This document shows positions 1 through 5,510 of a stretch of DNA of 5,510 nucleotides, in pieces (within the stretch, counting starts at the first letter, position 1; every line of letters begins with the position of its first letter). The DNA lies in NCBI GenBank assembly GCA_934133115.1, contig CAKPAV010000128.1, forward strand, positions 1 to 5,510, written 5' to 3'. Source of the stretch: an uncultured Bacilli bacterium. GTDB taxonomy: Bacteria; Bacillota_I; Bacilli_A; RFN20; CAG-826. The notes under the pieces are model-generated. The model made no database searches. It was not told the DNA's origin and worked only from the letters and a program-made list of their open reading frames with translations. A program made the translations under genes and the position numbers.

Positions 1-1
1 T

Positions 2-75
2 GGAACCGTAGCCAAGTGGTAAGGCGTGGGTCTGCAACACCCTGAGCACCAGTTCGAATCTGGTCGGTTCCTCCA
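2..75 (+). tRNA. tRNA-Cys, anticodon GCA
   Basis: This gene gives a complete cloverleaf. The acceptor stem GGAACCG (2-8) pairs with CGGTTCC (65-71). The D stem is GCC/GGC (11-13/23-25). The anticodon arm is 27-43 with the seven-base loop CTGCAAC, placing GCA at 34-36, which reads the Cys codons UGC and UGU. The T stem ACCAG/CTGGT (48-52/60-64) encloses the loop TTCGAAT. The discriminator base is T72 and the CCA end is encoded at 73-75, as usual in Bacillota. One oddity is that the outermost anticodon-stem pair (T27, T43) is a mismatch; the other four pairs are sound, so the tRNA is probably functional. The promoter lies outside the window, so it may be the last gene of a tRNA cluster. Its 3' end faces decayed, recombinase-containing DNA, which fits use of a tRNA gene as an integration site. 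Confidence 0.97.
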
Positions 76-86
76 TTGACGAATCT

Positions 87-108
87 GTTCGAACTATTTA
101 GTTTGAAC
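87..108 (+). other. tRNA 3'-trailer hairpin
   Basis: GTTCGAAC (87-94) and GTTTGAAC (101-108) form an 8-bp stem with one G-U pair and the six-base loop TATTTA. It starts 11 bases after the CCA end of the tRNA, inside the predicted precursor trailer and upstream of the terminator. It could act in 3' processing or simply protect the trailer. The left arm also extends a near-copy of the tRNA T-arm sequence: CGAATCTGgTCG at 55-66 against CGAATCTGtTCG at 80-91, 11 of 12 matching. The function is inferred. Confidence 0.4.
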
Positions 109-117
109 TTGATATAG

Positions 118-154
118 AAAAATATCAATTTCTAAACGAAGTTGATATTTTTTT
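118..154 (+). terminator. Intrinsic terminator of tRNA-Cys
   Basis: Positions 118-132 pair with 138-152 in a 15-bp stem with one T-G wobble (129:141) around the five-base loop TAAAC. Seven consecutive T occupy 148-154, of which the first five lie in the stem. The position, 43 bases after the tRNA, fits the end of the tRNA transcript. The stem is AT-rich, but its length and the U-tract are convincing. An alternative hairpin using TTGATAT at 109-115 competes for the left arm at 122-128. Confidence 0.85.
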
Positions 155-175
155 GTATTAAGAAAGGTTTTTATT

Positions 176-452
176 ATGATTAATATTATAAGTAAACTAA
201 TAGGGTTTGAAACTGAATTTAAAAAGAAAATGGAGTTTATATGTGATTTTTTGTAATACTAAACCGAAAATAATAAATGGTAATATGAGAATTATAGAAC
301 ACTCTAATTTATCTTATATTGAGCCACATAGGGTTATTATTAAATAAATTACTTTCCTAGCTTTTAATTATTCTAAAACTTTCTATATCGGTATTCTATC
401 AAACTCTACTGAAATTAAAGATTTAGAAGATTATATAAAAAAGATTAAATAG
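176..452 (+). pseudogene. Decayed small gene, about 92 codons, family unknown
   Basis: A GAAAGG ribosome-binding site lies about ten bases before the ATG at 176. The first frame encodes 26 residues beginning MINIISKLIGFETEF and stops at TAA 254-256. Removing one T from the T6 run at 248-253 moves translation into a frame that continues CNTKPKIINGN...IEPHRVIIK, meets a single TAA at 345-347, and then continues in the same frame as ITFLAFNYSKTFYIG...LEDYIKKIK to TAG at 450-452. One frameshift plus one nonsense change therefore separate this from a 92-residue protein with balanced charged and hydrophobic content, including an amphipathic Lys-rich C-terminal helix. That coherence over three pieces is why I call a pseudogene rather than random short ORFs. 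I do not recognise the family. It could instead be two small genes, and the frameshift could be a sequencing error in a homopolymer, but the TAA would still need explaining. Confidence 0.5.
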
Positions 453-622
453 TTATTTAAATATTAGCTTCAACTAATACTACTTATTCTCAATATAGGG
501 AATATACAATCTTAAATAAGTGATAATATAAATTGCCAATGTAAAAGGTATGCTCTAGAAATGAAGGTATATTTATGATATATAAACGCAAGATATCGAA
601 AATTTATAATATTGAATTTAAT
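453..622. other. AT-rich stretch without a supported gene
   Basis: No convincing gene or RNA is seen here. The frame at 461-520 is open for 20 codons (ILASTNTTYSQYREYTILNK) but has no start codon, and could be a leftover coding piece. An ATG at 575 with a weak AAGG upstream opens 25 codons, ending inside the following hairpin at 652. Neither is long enough to annotate. No T-box or other conserved leader motif was found. The stretch is probably part of the same eroded DNA as its two flanking pseudogenes. Confidence 0.4.
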
Positions 623-674
623 GAGGAGTCAGTAGTATTTAGAATTAATTAGATACCATTGTCTCCTCTTTTTT
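623..674 (+). terminator. Long hairpin with T-tract (intrinsic terminator or leader attenuator)
   Basis: GAGGAG (623-628) pairs with CTCCTC (663-668). After a T-T mismatch the stem continues with CA/TG, a G-T wobble and a T-A pair. After an A-C mismatch it closes with GTAT (635-638) and ATAC (653-656) around a 14-base loop. Six T follow at 669-674. This is a good terminator shape for plus-strand transcription. It sits just upstream of the AAGGAG site at 681-686, so it may have ended an upstream transcript or attenuated the recombinase remnant. Confidence 0.65.
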
Positions 675-680
675 AGTAAA

Positions 681-747
681 AAGGAGTGATTGGTTAATGA
701 ATAATGAAAAGAAAGTTGCAAGTATTTATATTTGTGTCCTTACTTAA
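681..747 (+). pseudogene. Serine recombinase, 5' remnant (first 16 codons)
   Basis: A strong SD, AAGGAG (681-686), precedes ATG at 697 by 10 bases. The reading frame is only 16 codons, MNNEKKVASIYICVLT, ending at TAA 745-747. The peptide matches in register the N-terminus of large serine recombinases of phages and conjugative elements, where a basic start leads into a beta strand and the catalytic motif (V/A)-(I/L)-Y-x-R-V-S-T. Here the Arg is replaced by Cys (TGT from CGT by one transition) and the catalytic Ser of R-V-S-T by Leu, so the active site would be dead even without the stop. No further catalytic-domain sequence follows: the DNA runs straight into the terminator of the opposite-strand gene. 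The intact SD and start with lost catalytic residues indicate a recently truncated integrase gene. The match rests on a short peptide, so chance similarity is possible. Confidence 0.5.
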
Positions 748-768
748 TACATAGGCAGACCAAAGAAA

Positions 769-802
769 AAGACGATGGCTTATCATTATAAGTCATCGTT
801 TT
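769..802 (-). terminator. Intrinsic terminator of the 1552-codon gene
   Basis: Positions 769-783 pair with 788-802 in a 15-bp stem with two wobble pairs and a CATT loop. Read on the minus strand, the hairpin is followed by TTTTTCTTT (from 770 downwards), a good U-tract. The TGA stop codon of the large gene (793-795) lies inside the upstream arm. On the plus strand only four T follow the stem before ATAG, so termination in that direction would be weaker. Confidence 0.85.
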
Positions 803-3800
803 ATAGTTTCGGTATCTATTTGTGAAATTTCTATAGATTTTAAATATTCTTTTAAAGCTTGAACCATTTTTTGATATCCTGCTTCACTCATATTGTTTGT
901 AACAAAATTATCATGTGCATATAGTCCTCTTCTTTCGGCTAAGTGATTATCGCCAAAATCCCATATTTGATAAGTAGATTGGAATTCTGAAAAACTTTTT
1001 CCATCAGCAGCCTCAACAAAACTTTTAGCAGCATCAGTAAATGAACCACCATTTTGAAGAATCCAATTTTCAATTCCAACACCACCTAAACCACCTTGAG
1101 GTATTTCTCCACGATTAGGCTTATATGCTTCAGCTTTTTTAAGAACTTGTTTTGCTAGTAATATATTAGCAACAACATATTTATACTTTTCAGGATCATT
1201 TCTGTGAATAGTAGCAAGTCTATCTTGTAATGCCATATCAGTAGAATACGATACTTTATCTGTTTTTTCAGTAAATGTAATATCAATATCTACATTTATA
1301 TCTGTATCTATTTGAACATTCTTTAATCTAAAGTCTCCAGTTCCAGTTAATTCAGAAGAATTTTCGCGACCAAAATTTCTTAATATAGTTTGCTTTAATT
1401 CGTTTAATCTAGCTGGATTTGATAATATGGTTTTATCTAATCTCATCATAAAATCAAAATCTCCATCACCAGGTTTATTTGTTCCTCTTCCTGTTGAACC
1501 GGTATCAATCAATTCTACAAATCCCTCAGTTAAATCTCCATCAATATTAGTTTTTAGATGTAATCCTAATTCTTCAAGAGAATTTTTGATAACACTATTG
1601 ATTTTTTCTCTTTTAGCTTGAACTTCATAATTGCTTTGTTCTATTTGCTGTGCAAAGTATTCTGTTTCTTCTGTAATTAGATTTTCAGAGAAGGTATAAT
1701 TATTCTCGTTAAAATATGATAAACCACTCATTTTAGTTCTTAATTCGTCATAATTTTTTGGAGTAAATACAATTTTTCCTTCTTTATTAGCTACAGGAAT
1801 ATAGAAGCCATTCATAGCAATTTCTAATCCTACGCGAGGATCAAAATGTTCCATAACAATATAATTTATTTCACTAGAAGCAAATCCAGTTCTAATTCCA
1901 TAATGTCCTTGTCCTAAAAGACCTGTATAGAATACTTCCATTTTAGACATATCCATTTTTGCTTCCAATGTTTCATTACTTGTTCTTGTAGTTATAAATC
2001 TATCATCATTTTTAAGCACAAACCATATAGGCCCATAACTTGAAGCAGCAGTTGCATCCATTTTTTCACTTATTGTTCCATCTGAACTCATTATCATTGA
2101 AATATCAGTATCAAGTGGAGTAGCATCACTACCTGCACTTGATCCCAAATACTCTTTTGAAACACTACCATTTTGTAAAATATTTCTTAAATATGAAATA
2201 CCGCCAATTCCTTTTATAAAATCTCCTTGTTCTAATATCATATCTGAACTTGATGCATTTCTATTTTGTGAATCAGCAGTACTAACTTTTCTTTCAATAT
2301 ATTCTTTTGCCTGTTCTAATGTGTCAATACCAGTAAATCCGCAAAACATTCTAATAACTCTATCAGCTAAATTATAATCTAACGTACCATCAGGAGATAA
2401 TTTCTTTGAAAGATCTAAAATATCTGTTAAAACATATCCAGATGATTTGAATGTTTCATTACTCCTTTTAGCTTTCATAGTATTATTATATAAAGTTGCT
2501 AAATGACTACAAAAAGTAGTTAATTCTCTTATCTCAACTTCTCCAAGTGAATCAAATTGAATTTGACCCGCTTTTATACTTTCATATAAATTAGATCCAA
2601 ATTCTATATTTTTTAAATATGCGTTGACAGACCTATTATTAGATCCAAATGATGATTTAATCAAATCAGAGAACACAGTTACTTTTTTGCTCATTGTTGA
2701 TGATTTTTTTAATATTGGTGATACCATTGAATTTTCAAAATTAAATCCTTGAAAATCAGGGTGTAATATTTCAAAACAAGAATATATTTTTCCGACAGTA
2801 GGAATATTATTTCTAATAAACACATCTTCGATTTTGCTTAAACTTTCTAAAGGATTATTTGATTTCAATATTTGAGTAGCAAGTTCTTTTCTAAATGTAA
2901 ATATTTCACTTGAATTTGATAATGAAAGTCTTGATAAAACTTCTGAAACGTATTCTATTTTTTCCACATCAATATTAGTTCCAAATTCCATGACATATTC
3001 TTTAAACGCTTTTTGAAGTTCTACATCTTGTATTTTAGAATATGTTGATATAACCTTCATACGATTGTAGTTTCCAGTTTTAAAATTTTCAGAATCATTA
3101 AATAGTGGAATAATCCAAGACATATTTTCCGAAAAAGCACATGCTATGTTTGTATCTTCAAATATATTTAATAATTCAGGTTTATCATTAAAATCTTTTA
3201 ATGTAAATGCTCTATTATAGAATTTATCTTTTATTTCTTGTGGCACATTTGCTTCTAAGAATAAAGTTGGATTATTATTTTTGAAATGACTAGGAATATT
3301 CTCATCATATTTCATATTTCCATCAATAATATTTTGTAATATCGCTTTATCAAGTTCATCAAGAAATCCATCCTGTGTAAACTCTGGATTATATAAGAAG
3401 TTTTTAAAATTATTTGCCTCATAAACTTGTTCAATATATTTTCCATATATAAGCATTACATCTAAAGCATCCGATTCACCAAAAGTTTCTTTAAGTGCAT
3501 TAACAAAACTAATTTGATAATATCTAGTTCTACGACCTAAAGGTGAAGATGCTACTATACTATTTGATAAATTTTTAGGCATTATATTAACAAGCATATA
3601 TTTAAATAAGCATTCTAAATCAACATTTTTTAAATAATTTCTATAAGCTGGATTTGATAAAATAAATTCTGAAGTAATAGTTCTACCATAAAAAGCTTCT
3701 TGCAATTCTTGAGGCGCATTTTTATCCAAAAACATAGATGGATACTTTTCGATTAATTTCTTTGGAATATGCGTAGGATAAGTTAATCCTTTTTCAATAA

Positions 3801-5451
3801 TAAGTTTCTTTAAAGTTTCATGAATTTTACTTTGAATTTGGTCTATGTCATCATTAATTGAAAACTTTATCTCATATTGATAGTGATCTGAAATTTTTCT
3901 ATCGAAGATAATATCTAAAACATCACTATATTCAGTAATAAAATTCATAACTCCATTAAAGTCAGTTTTATTACCTAGAAATTTATAAATATTCTCATAT
4001 TCATATAATGCATTACTACCTTCAACTTGTATTTCTCTATTTTTCAAACATGAACTCAAATCTTTTCCATTTAAGAATTGAATATATTCTGGATGTTCTA
4101 ATAATAATTGAGGAGTAATAGATTTTGTATAAAATTTTTTTTGTAATTCTTCAGGTGCTTCTTCTGAAATAAACAACTCTGCATTTCTAACTCTGAATTC
4201 CCCTGTCATATCTCTATAATCTGGAGCTTTATCAACATAATTCCAATCACTAGGACCATATTTTATCATTCTTTTCATTGCTTCATAGAATTCATCTTTA
4301 GTATATGGTCTATCAATATAATTACCATTTTCATCTATATTCTTTTTTGTGTAAATTGTTTTTTTAGAATCATGCTCATTTCCTGAATAATGTAAATACA
4401 TATCAAACATTGATTTTAACATTTCACAATTATTTTTTGTAAAGAAATGGCCACATTCGTTATCAAAATCGACAATATTTTTTAATCCATATGTACCAAC
4501 AAATGATAAAACATCGTAATTCAATAACTCTGAAAATGGAATTGACATATTAAAAACATAGTCTTGAGGCAAAGATTTTAATTCTTCTATTACAGGTGTT
4601 GCTTCATATTCATTAAATTCTTTTAAATATTCTTCCATTGATGAATACTTAAATATTTCTTTATATTGTTCATCTGTTAGCTTAAAAGGTTGTCTATAAT
4701 CTCCATATTTTCTTTTTGTATTGCTTAATATATCGTCAGTAAATTGTTTTATATAATTATGTTTTTCATCTTCAGAAGTGCTATTAGAAATAGTATCAAT
4801 AAATTTATATATATCATTATTTTCTACTATTAAAGACACTAATGTATCATAATTATTCATAAATTCTTTTAATGAACTACCTGTAATATTATTTTTATTA
4901 TTCTCATCATTTAATAAACAATAGCTTAAATCTTTGTCTTTAAATAGTTTCCAATTACTAACAATATCCTTTATATTGACTTTACCATTATTAAAGTTGC
5001 TTTTCATATTTCTTAATCTGCTTTCACTATAATCGTATGTTTCATAGTTTTCAATTGCAGGTATTTCAAACAATCTATCTGAATATATTTTAGCCATTTT
5101 TGGTGAATAATCACTTGGCTTTATTTTATCTTTTACAAGTTCATACAAAGCTTGATTAATATCTTCTATTTGTGAATCAATATGCATTAATATATCTCTA
5201 AAACTTATGTCATTACCATAAATTCTTTTATTAATTAATTCCCAATCTAATTCTTTGCATCTATCAATACCAAACTTTTCTACAATTCTTCTATCAGACT
5301 CTCTAATGCAAGAAGTTGGTATTTTATCATCTAATTGATACTCAATATATTCATTAAAAGAAAGAGTACAATTATATACTTTGTTTAAAATATGTTTTGG
5401 AACTTTTAATCTTTTCCCAAATATTTGTTTTCTTTGATATTTATAATCCAT
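793..5451 (-). CDS. Giant multidomain protein with C-terminal nucleotidyltransferase (CCA/OAS-like)
   Basis: This gene encodes 1552 residues with no signal peptide or membrane segment visible, so the protein is probably cytoplasmic. Residues 1-300 are charged and helical. Residues 300-420 hold a Gly/aromatic-rich conserved-looking block (SFVGTYGLKNIVDFDNECGH at 316-335). A repeated motif occurs at 424-469, 571-616 and 728-773, with a diverged copy near 126-180. Residues 880-1065 are helical. Residues 1071-1230 (ILQNGSVSKEYLG, TPLDTD, GIRTGFASSEINY, NGFYIPV) may be ADP-ribosyltransferase-like. Residues 1260-1290 are a charged linker. Residues 1310-1392 form a polymerase-beta-type nucleotidyltransferase: GSTGRGT (1318-1324), DFD giving D1331 and D1333, and VDID giving the third carboxylate, D1388 or D1390. 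Residues 1403-1540 resemble the class I CCA-adding enzyme / OAS substrate-binding domain (TDMALQDRL at 1404-1412, then GGVGIENWILQNGGSF at 1456-1471). A metal-dependent NMP transfer to RNA, nucleotide or protein is likely; the substrate is unknown. It is far longer than ordinary CCA enzymes or CD-NTases. The gene stands alone with its own promoter and terminator. Nucleotidyltransferase call firm; whole-protein role unknown. Confidence 0.8.
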   Translation of the reverse strand: MDYKYQRKQIFGKRLKVPKHILNKVYNCTLSFNEYIEYQLDDKIPTSCIRESDRRIVEKFGIDRCKELDWELINKRIYGNDISFRDILMHIDSQIEDINQALYELVKDKIKPSDYSPKMAKIYSDRLFEIPAIENYETYDYSESRLRNMKSNFNNGKVNIKDIVSNWKLFKDKDLSYCLLNDENNKNNITGSSLKEFMNNYDTLVSLIVENNDIYKFIDTISNSTSEDEKHNYIKQFTDDILSNTKRKYGDYRQPFKLTDEQYKEIFKYSSMEEYLKEFNEYEATPVIEELKSLPQDYVFNMSIPFSELLNYDVLSFVGTYGLKNIVDFDNECGHFFTKNNCEMLKSMFDMYLHYSGNEHDSKKTIYTKKNIDENGNYIDRPYTKDEFYEAMKRMIKYGPSDWNYVDKAPDYRDMTGEFRVRNAELFISEEAPEELQKKFYTKSITPQLLLEHPEYIQFLNGKDLSSCLKNREIQVEGSNALYEYENIYKFLGNKTDFNGVMNFITEYSDVLDIIFDRKISDHYQYEIKFSINDDIDQIQSKIHETLKKLIIEKGLTYPTHIPKKLIEKYPSMFLDKNAPQELQEAFYGRTITSEFILSNPAYRNYLKNVDLECLFKYMLVNIMPKNLSNSIVASSPLGRRTRYYQISFVNALKETFGESDALDVMLIYGKYIEQVYEANNFKNFLYNPEFTQDGFLDELDKAILQNIIDGNMKYDENIPSHFKNNNPTLFLEANVPQEIKDKFYNRAFTLKDFNDKPELLNIFEDTNIACAFSENMSWIIPLFNDSENFKTGNYNRMKVISTYSKIQDVELQKAFKEYVMEFGTNIDVEKIEYVSEVLSRLSLSNSSEIFTFRKELATQILKSNNPLESLSKIEDVFIRNNIPTVGKIYSCFEILHPDFQGFNFENSMVSPILKKSSTMSKKVTVFSDLIKSSFGSNNRSVNAYLKNIEFGSNLYESIKAGQIQFDSLGEVEIRELTTFCSHLATLYNNTMKAKRSNETFKSSGYVLTDILDLSKKLSPDGTLDYNLADRVIRMFCGFTGIDTLEQAKEYIERKVSTADSQNRNASSSDMILEQGDFIKGIGGISYLRNILQNGSVSKEYLGSSAGSDATPLDTDISMIMSSDGTISEKMDATAASSYGPIWFVLKNDDRFITTRTSNETLEAKMDMSKMEVFYTGLLGQGHYGIRTGFASSEINYIVMEHFDPRVGLEIAMNGFYIPVANKEGKIVFTPKNYDELRTKMSGLSYFNENNYTFSENLITEETEYFAQQIEQSNYEVQAKREKINSVIKNSLEELGLHLKTNIDGDLTEGFVELIDTGSTGRGTNKPGDGDFDFMMRLDKTILSNPARLNELKQTILRNFGRENSSELTGTGDFRLKNVQIDTDINVDIDITFTEKTDKVSYSTDMALQDRLATIHRNDPEKYKYVVANILLAKQVLKKAEAYKPNRGEIPQGGLGGVGIENWILQNGGSFTDAAKSFVEAADGKSFSEFQSTYQIWDFGDNHLAERRGLYAHDNFVTNNMSEAGYQKMVQALKEYLKSIEISQIDTETIKR
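832..1524 (-). other. Region encoding NTase core plus helical substrate-binding domain
   Basis: This sub-region covers residues 1310-1540 of the large protein. The order of elements is that of class I CCA-adding enzymes and oligoadenylate synthetases: helix, GS motif, DxD on a beta strand, third Asp on a later strand (D1388 or D1390), a TDMALQDRL segment, the helix carrying GGVGIENWILQNGGSF, and then YQIWDFGDNHLAER...NNM at 1494-1521, in the place where those enzymes have a DP...N segment. All three catalytic carboxylates are present, so it should be active. Bacillota normally make CCA ends with class II enzymes, so a class I-like fold here is probably not the housekeeping CCA enzyme. CD-NTase and AbiE/MenT-type toxins share the same core; the C-terminal half favours the CCA/OAS side. 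The assignment is by motif reading only. Confidence 0.65.
1762..2241 (-). other. Region encoding a possible ADP-ribosyltransferase-like domain
   Basis: This sub-region covers residues 1071-1230. The segment YLRNILQNGSVSKEYLG (1087-1103) resembles the opening helix of DarT/RNA-2'-phosphotransferase/PARP-type folds, where a hydrophobic strand leads into an xxNLxxILxxG helix. SSYGPIWFVLKNDDRF (1137-1152) could be the Tyr-containing central strand. FASSEINYIV (1190-1199) followed by NGFYIPV (1214-1220) resembles the S-x-x-E strand and final strand. The usual first-strand His or Arg is not obvious (GIGG at 1081-1084), so the domain could be inactive or of a different fold. It looks well conserved in character (many Gly, Tyr and polar pairs). 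Confidence 0.3.
3133..4182 (-). repeat. Three diverged protein-level repeats
   Basis: Residues 424-469, 571-616 and 728-773 share the pattern LF(I/L)xxxxPxE(L/I)xxxFYxRxxT...(P)xxxxxLxxxDLxCxF. Examples are EEAPEELQKKFYTKSIT, KNAPQELQEAFYGRTIT and ANVPQEIKDKFYNRAFT. The conserved Cys falls at 468, 614 and 771, a spacing of 146 and 157. A weaker copy ends in KDKDLSYCLL at 171-180, and YDVLSFVG at 312-319 sits where a fifth would fall, about 145 residues before the next. The units are only partly alike in DNA, so the duplication is old. They probably form a repetitive helical scaffold that binds a substrate or partner. Confidence 0.7.
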
Positions 5452-5457
5452 CTATTA

Positions 5458-5463
5458 TCACCT
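5458..5463 (-). promoter_or_regulatory. Ribosome binding site of the large gene
   Basis: On the minus strand AGGTGA lies six bases before the ATG at 5449-5451. AGGTGAT is complementary to the 3' tail of bacterial 16S rRNA. The spacing is optimal and fixes the start at MDYKYQRKQIFG. No competing ATG with an SD is seen just downstream. Confidence 0.85.
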
Positions 5464-5471
5464 ACAATACC

Positions 5472-5480
5472 ATTTTATCA
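5472..5480 (-). promoter_or_regulatory. Extended -10 promoter of the large gene
   Basis: Read on the minus strand, TGATAAAAT fits an extended -10 (TG, one base, then TAAAAT at 5477-5472). The -35 region, about 17 bases upstream, is poor (GCTAAA rather than TTGACA), which is common when the TG extension is present. Transcription would start near 5465, giving a leader of only about 14 bases, just enough for the SD. No operator-like inverted repeat is evident in the 30 bases upstream that are visible. Confidence 0.5.
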
Positions 5481-5510
5481 TATAATTAGATCAATTTAGC
5501 ATAATTAATA

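Noticed and set aside
453..622. CRISPR array, IS end or tandem DNA repeat in the gene-free stretch
   Set aside because: No regularly spaced repeats and no terminal inverted repeats with target-site duplication were seen on reading either strand.
575..652. 25-codon ORF (MIYKRKISKIYNIEFNEES...) with a weak AAGG upstream
   Set aside because: Too short, and it ends inside the 623-674 hairpin. No recognisable family. Equally well explained as chance in AT-rich DNA.
623..700. T-box or other known riboswitch upstream of the recombinase remnant
   Set aside because: No AGGGTGG-type T-box core, specifier loop, or other conserved riboswitch motif could be found; only a simple hairpin with a T-tract is present.
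748..768. In-frame continuation after the remnant stop reading GRPKKK, as in resolvase C-termini
   Set aside because: Only a few codons of low complexity (A-rich DNA) before the opposing terminator begins; chance is the better explanation.
1276..1524. Calling the large gene the housekeeping CCA-adding enzyme or a canonical CD-NTase (cGAS-like) gene
   Set aside because: The length, the N-terminal repeats and the class I-like C-terminal domain fit neither. The tRNA-Cys gene has its CCA encoded, and no CBASS-type effector or accessory gene is in the window.
1427..1621. Plus-strand 64-codon open frame antisense to the nucleotidyltransferase motif
   Set aside because: It lies wholly inside the large minus-strand gene, has no SD, and its Pro/Ser-rich composition is the mirror of the Gly/Asp codons of the catalytic motif. 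It is a shadow frame.

Overview
The window is very AT-rich. It carries a tRNA-Cys gene with an encoded CCA end, strong Shine-Dalgarno sites (AGGTGA, AAGGAG), U-tract intrinsic terminators and standard TGG tryptophan / TGA stop usage. This points to a low-GC Gram-positive (Bacillota) chromosome, perhaps a gut-associated Clostridia or Bacilli lineage. The exact taxon cannot be read from the sequence.

Layout. The left edge (2-75, +) is a complete tRNA-Cys(GCA) gene. It is followed by a trailer with an 8-bp hairpin (87-108) and a 15-bp intrinsic terminator (118-154). From 155 to about 768 there is no intact gene. This stretch holds a roughly 92-codon pseudogene of unknown family broken by one frameshift and one stop (176-452), an unassigned AT-rich stretch, a long hairpin with a T-tract (623-674), and an SD plus 16 codons that look like the beheaded start of a serine recombinase (697-747). 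This decayed, recombinase-bearing DNA beside a tRNA gene is the look of a remodelled integration site.

The rest (793-5451, -) is one 1552-codon gene transcribed towards the tRNA. It has its own extended -10 promoter (5472-5480), SD (5458-5463) and terminator (769-802). The product appears soluble and multidomain. It has an N-terminal half with a roughly 46-residue motif recurring about every 146-157 residues, a helical middle, a conserved block at about 1071-1230 that may be ADP-ribosyltransferase-like, and a C-terminal polymerase-beta-type nucleotidyltransferase with an intact GS...DxD...D active site. That last domain is followed by a helical domain resembling the class I CCA-adding enzyme / OAS substrate-binding domain.

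The most interesting item is this giant single-gene unit: an apparently active nucleotide-transferring head fused to about 1300 residues of repeat and possibly NAD-using sequence, standing alone in a tRNA-linked accessory locus. A role in defence, toxin activity or RNA modification is a reasonable hypothesis, but nothing in the window proves it. No antitoxin or partner gene is visible.
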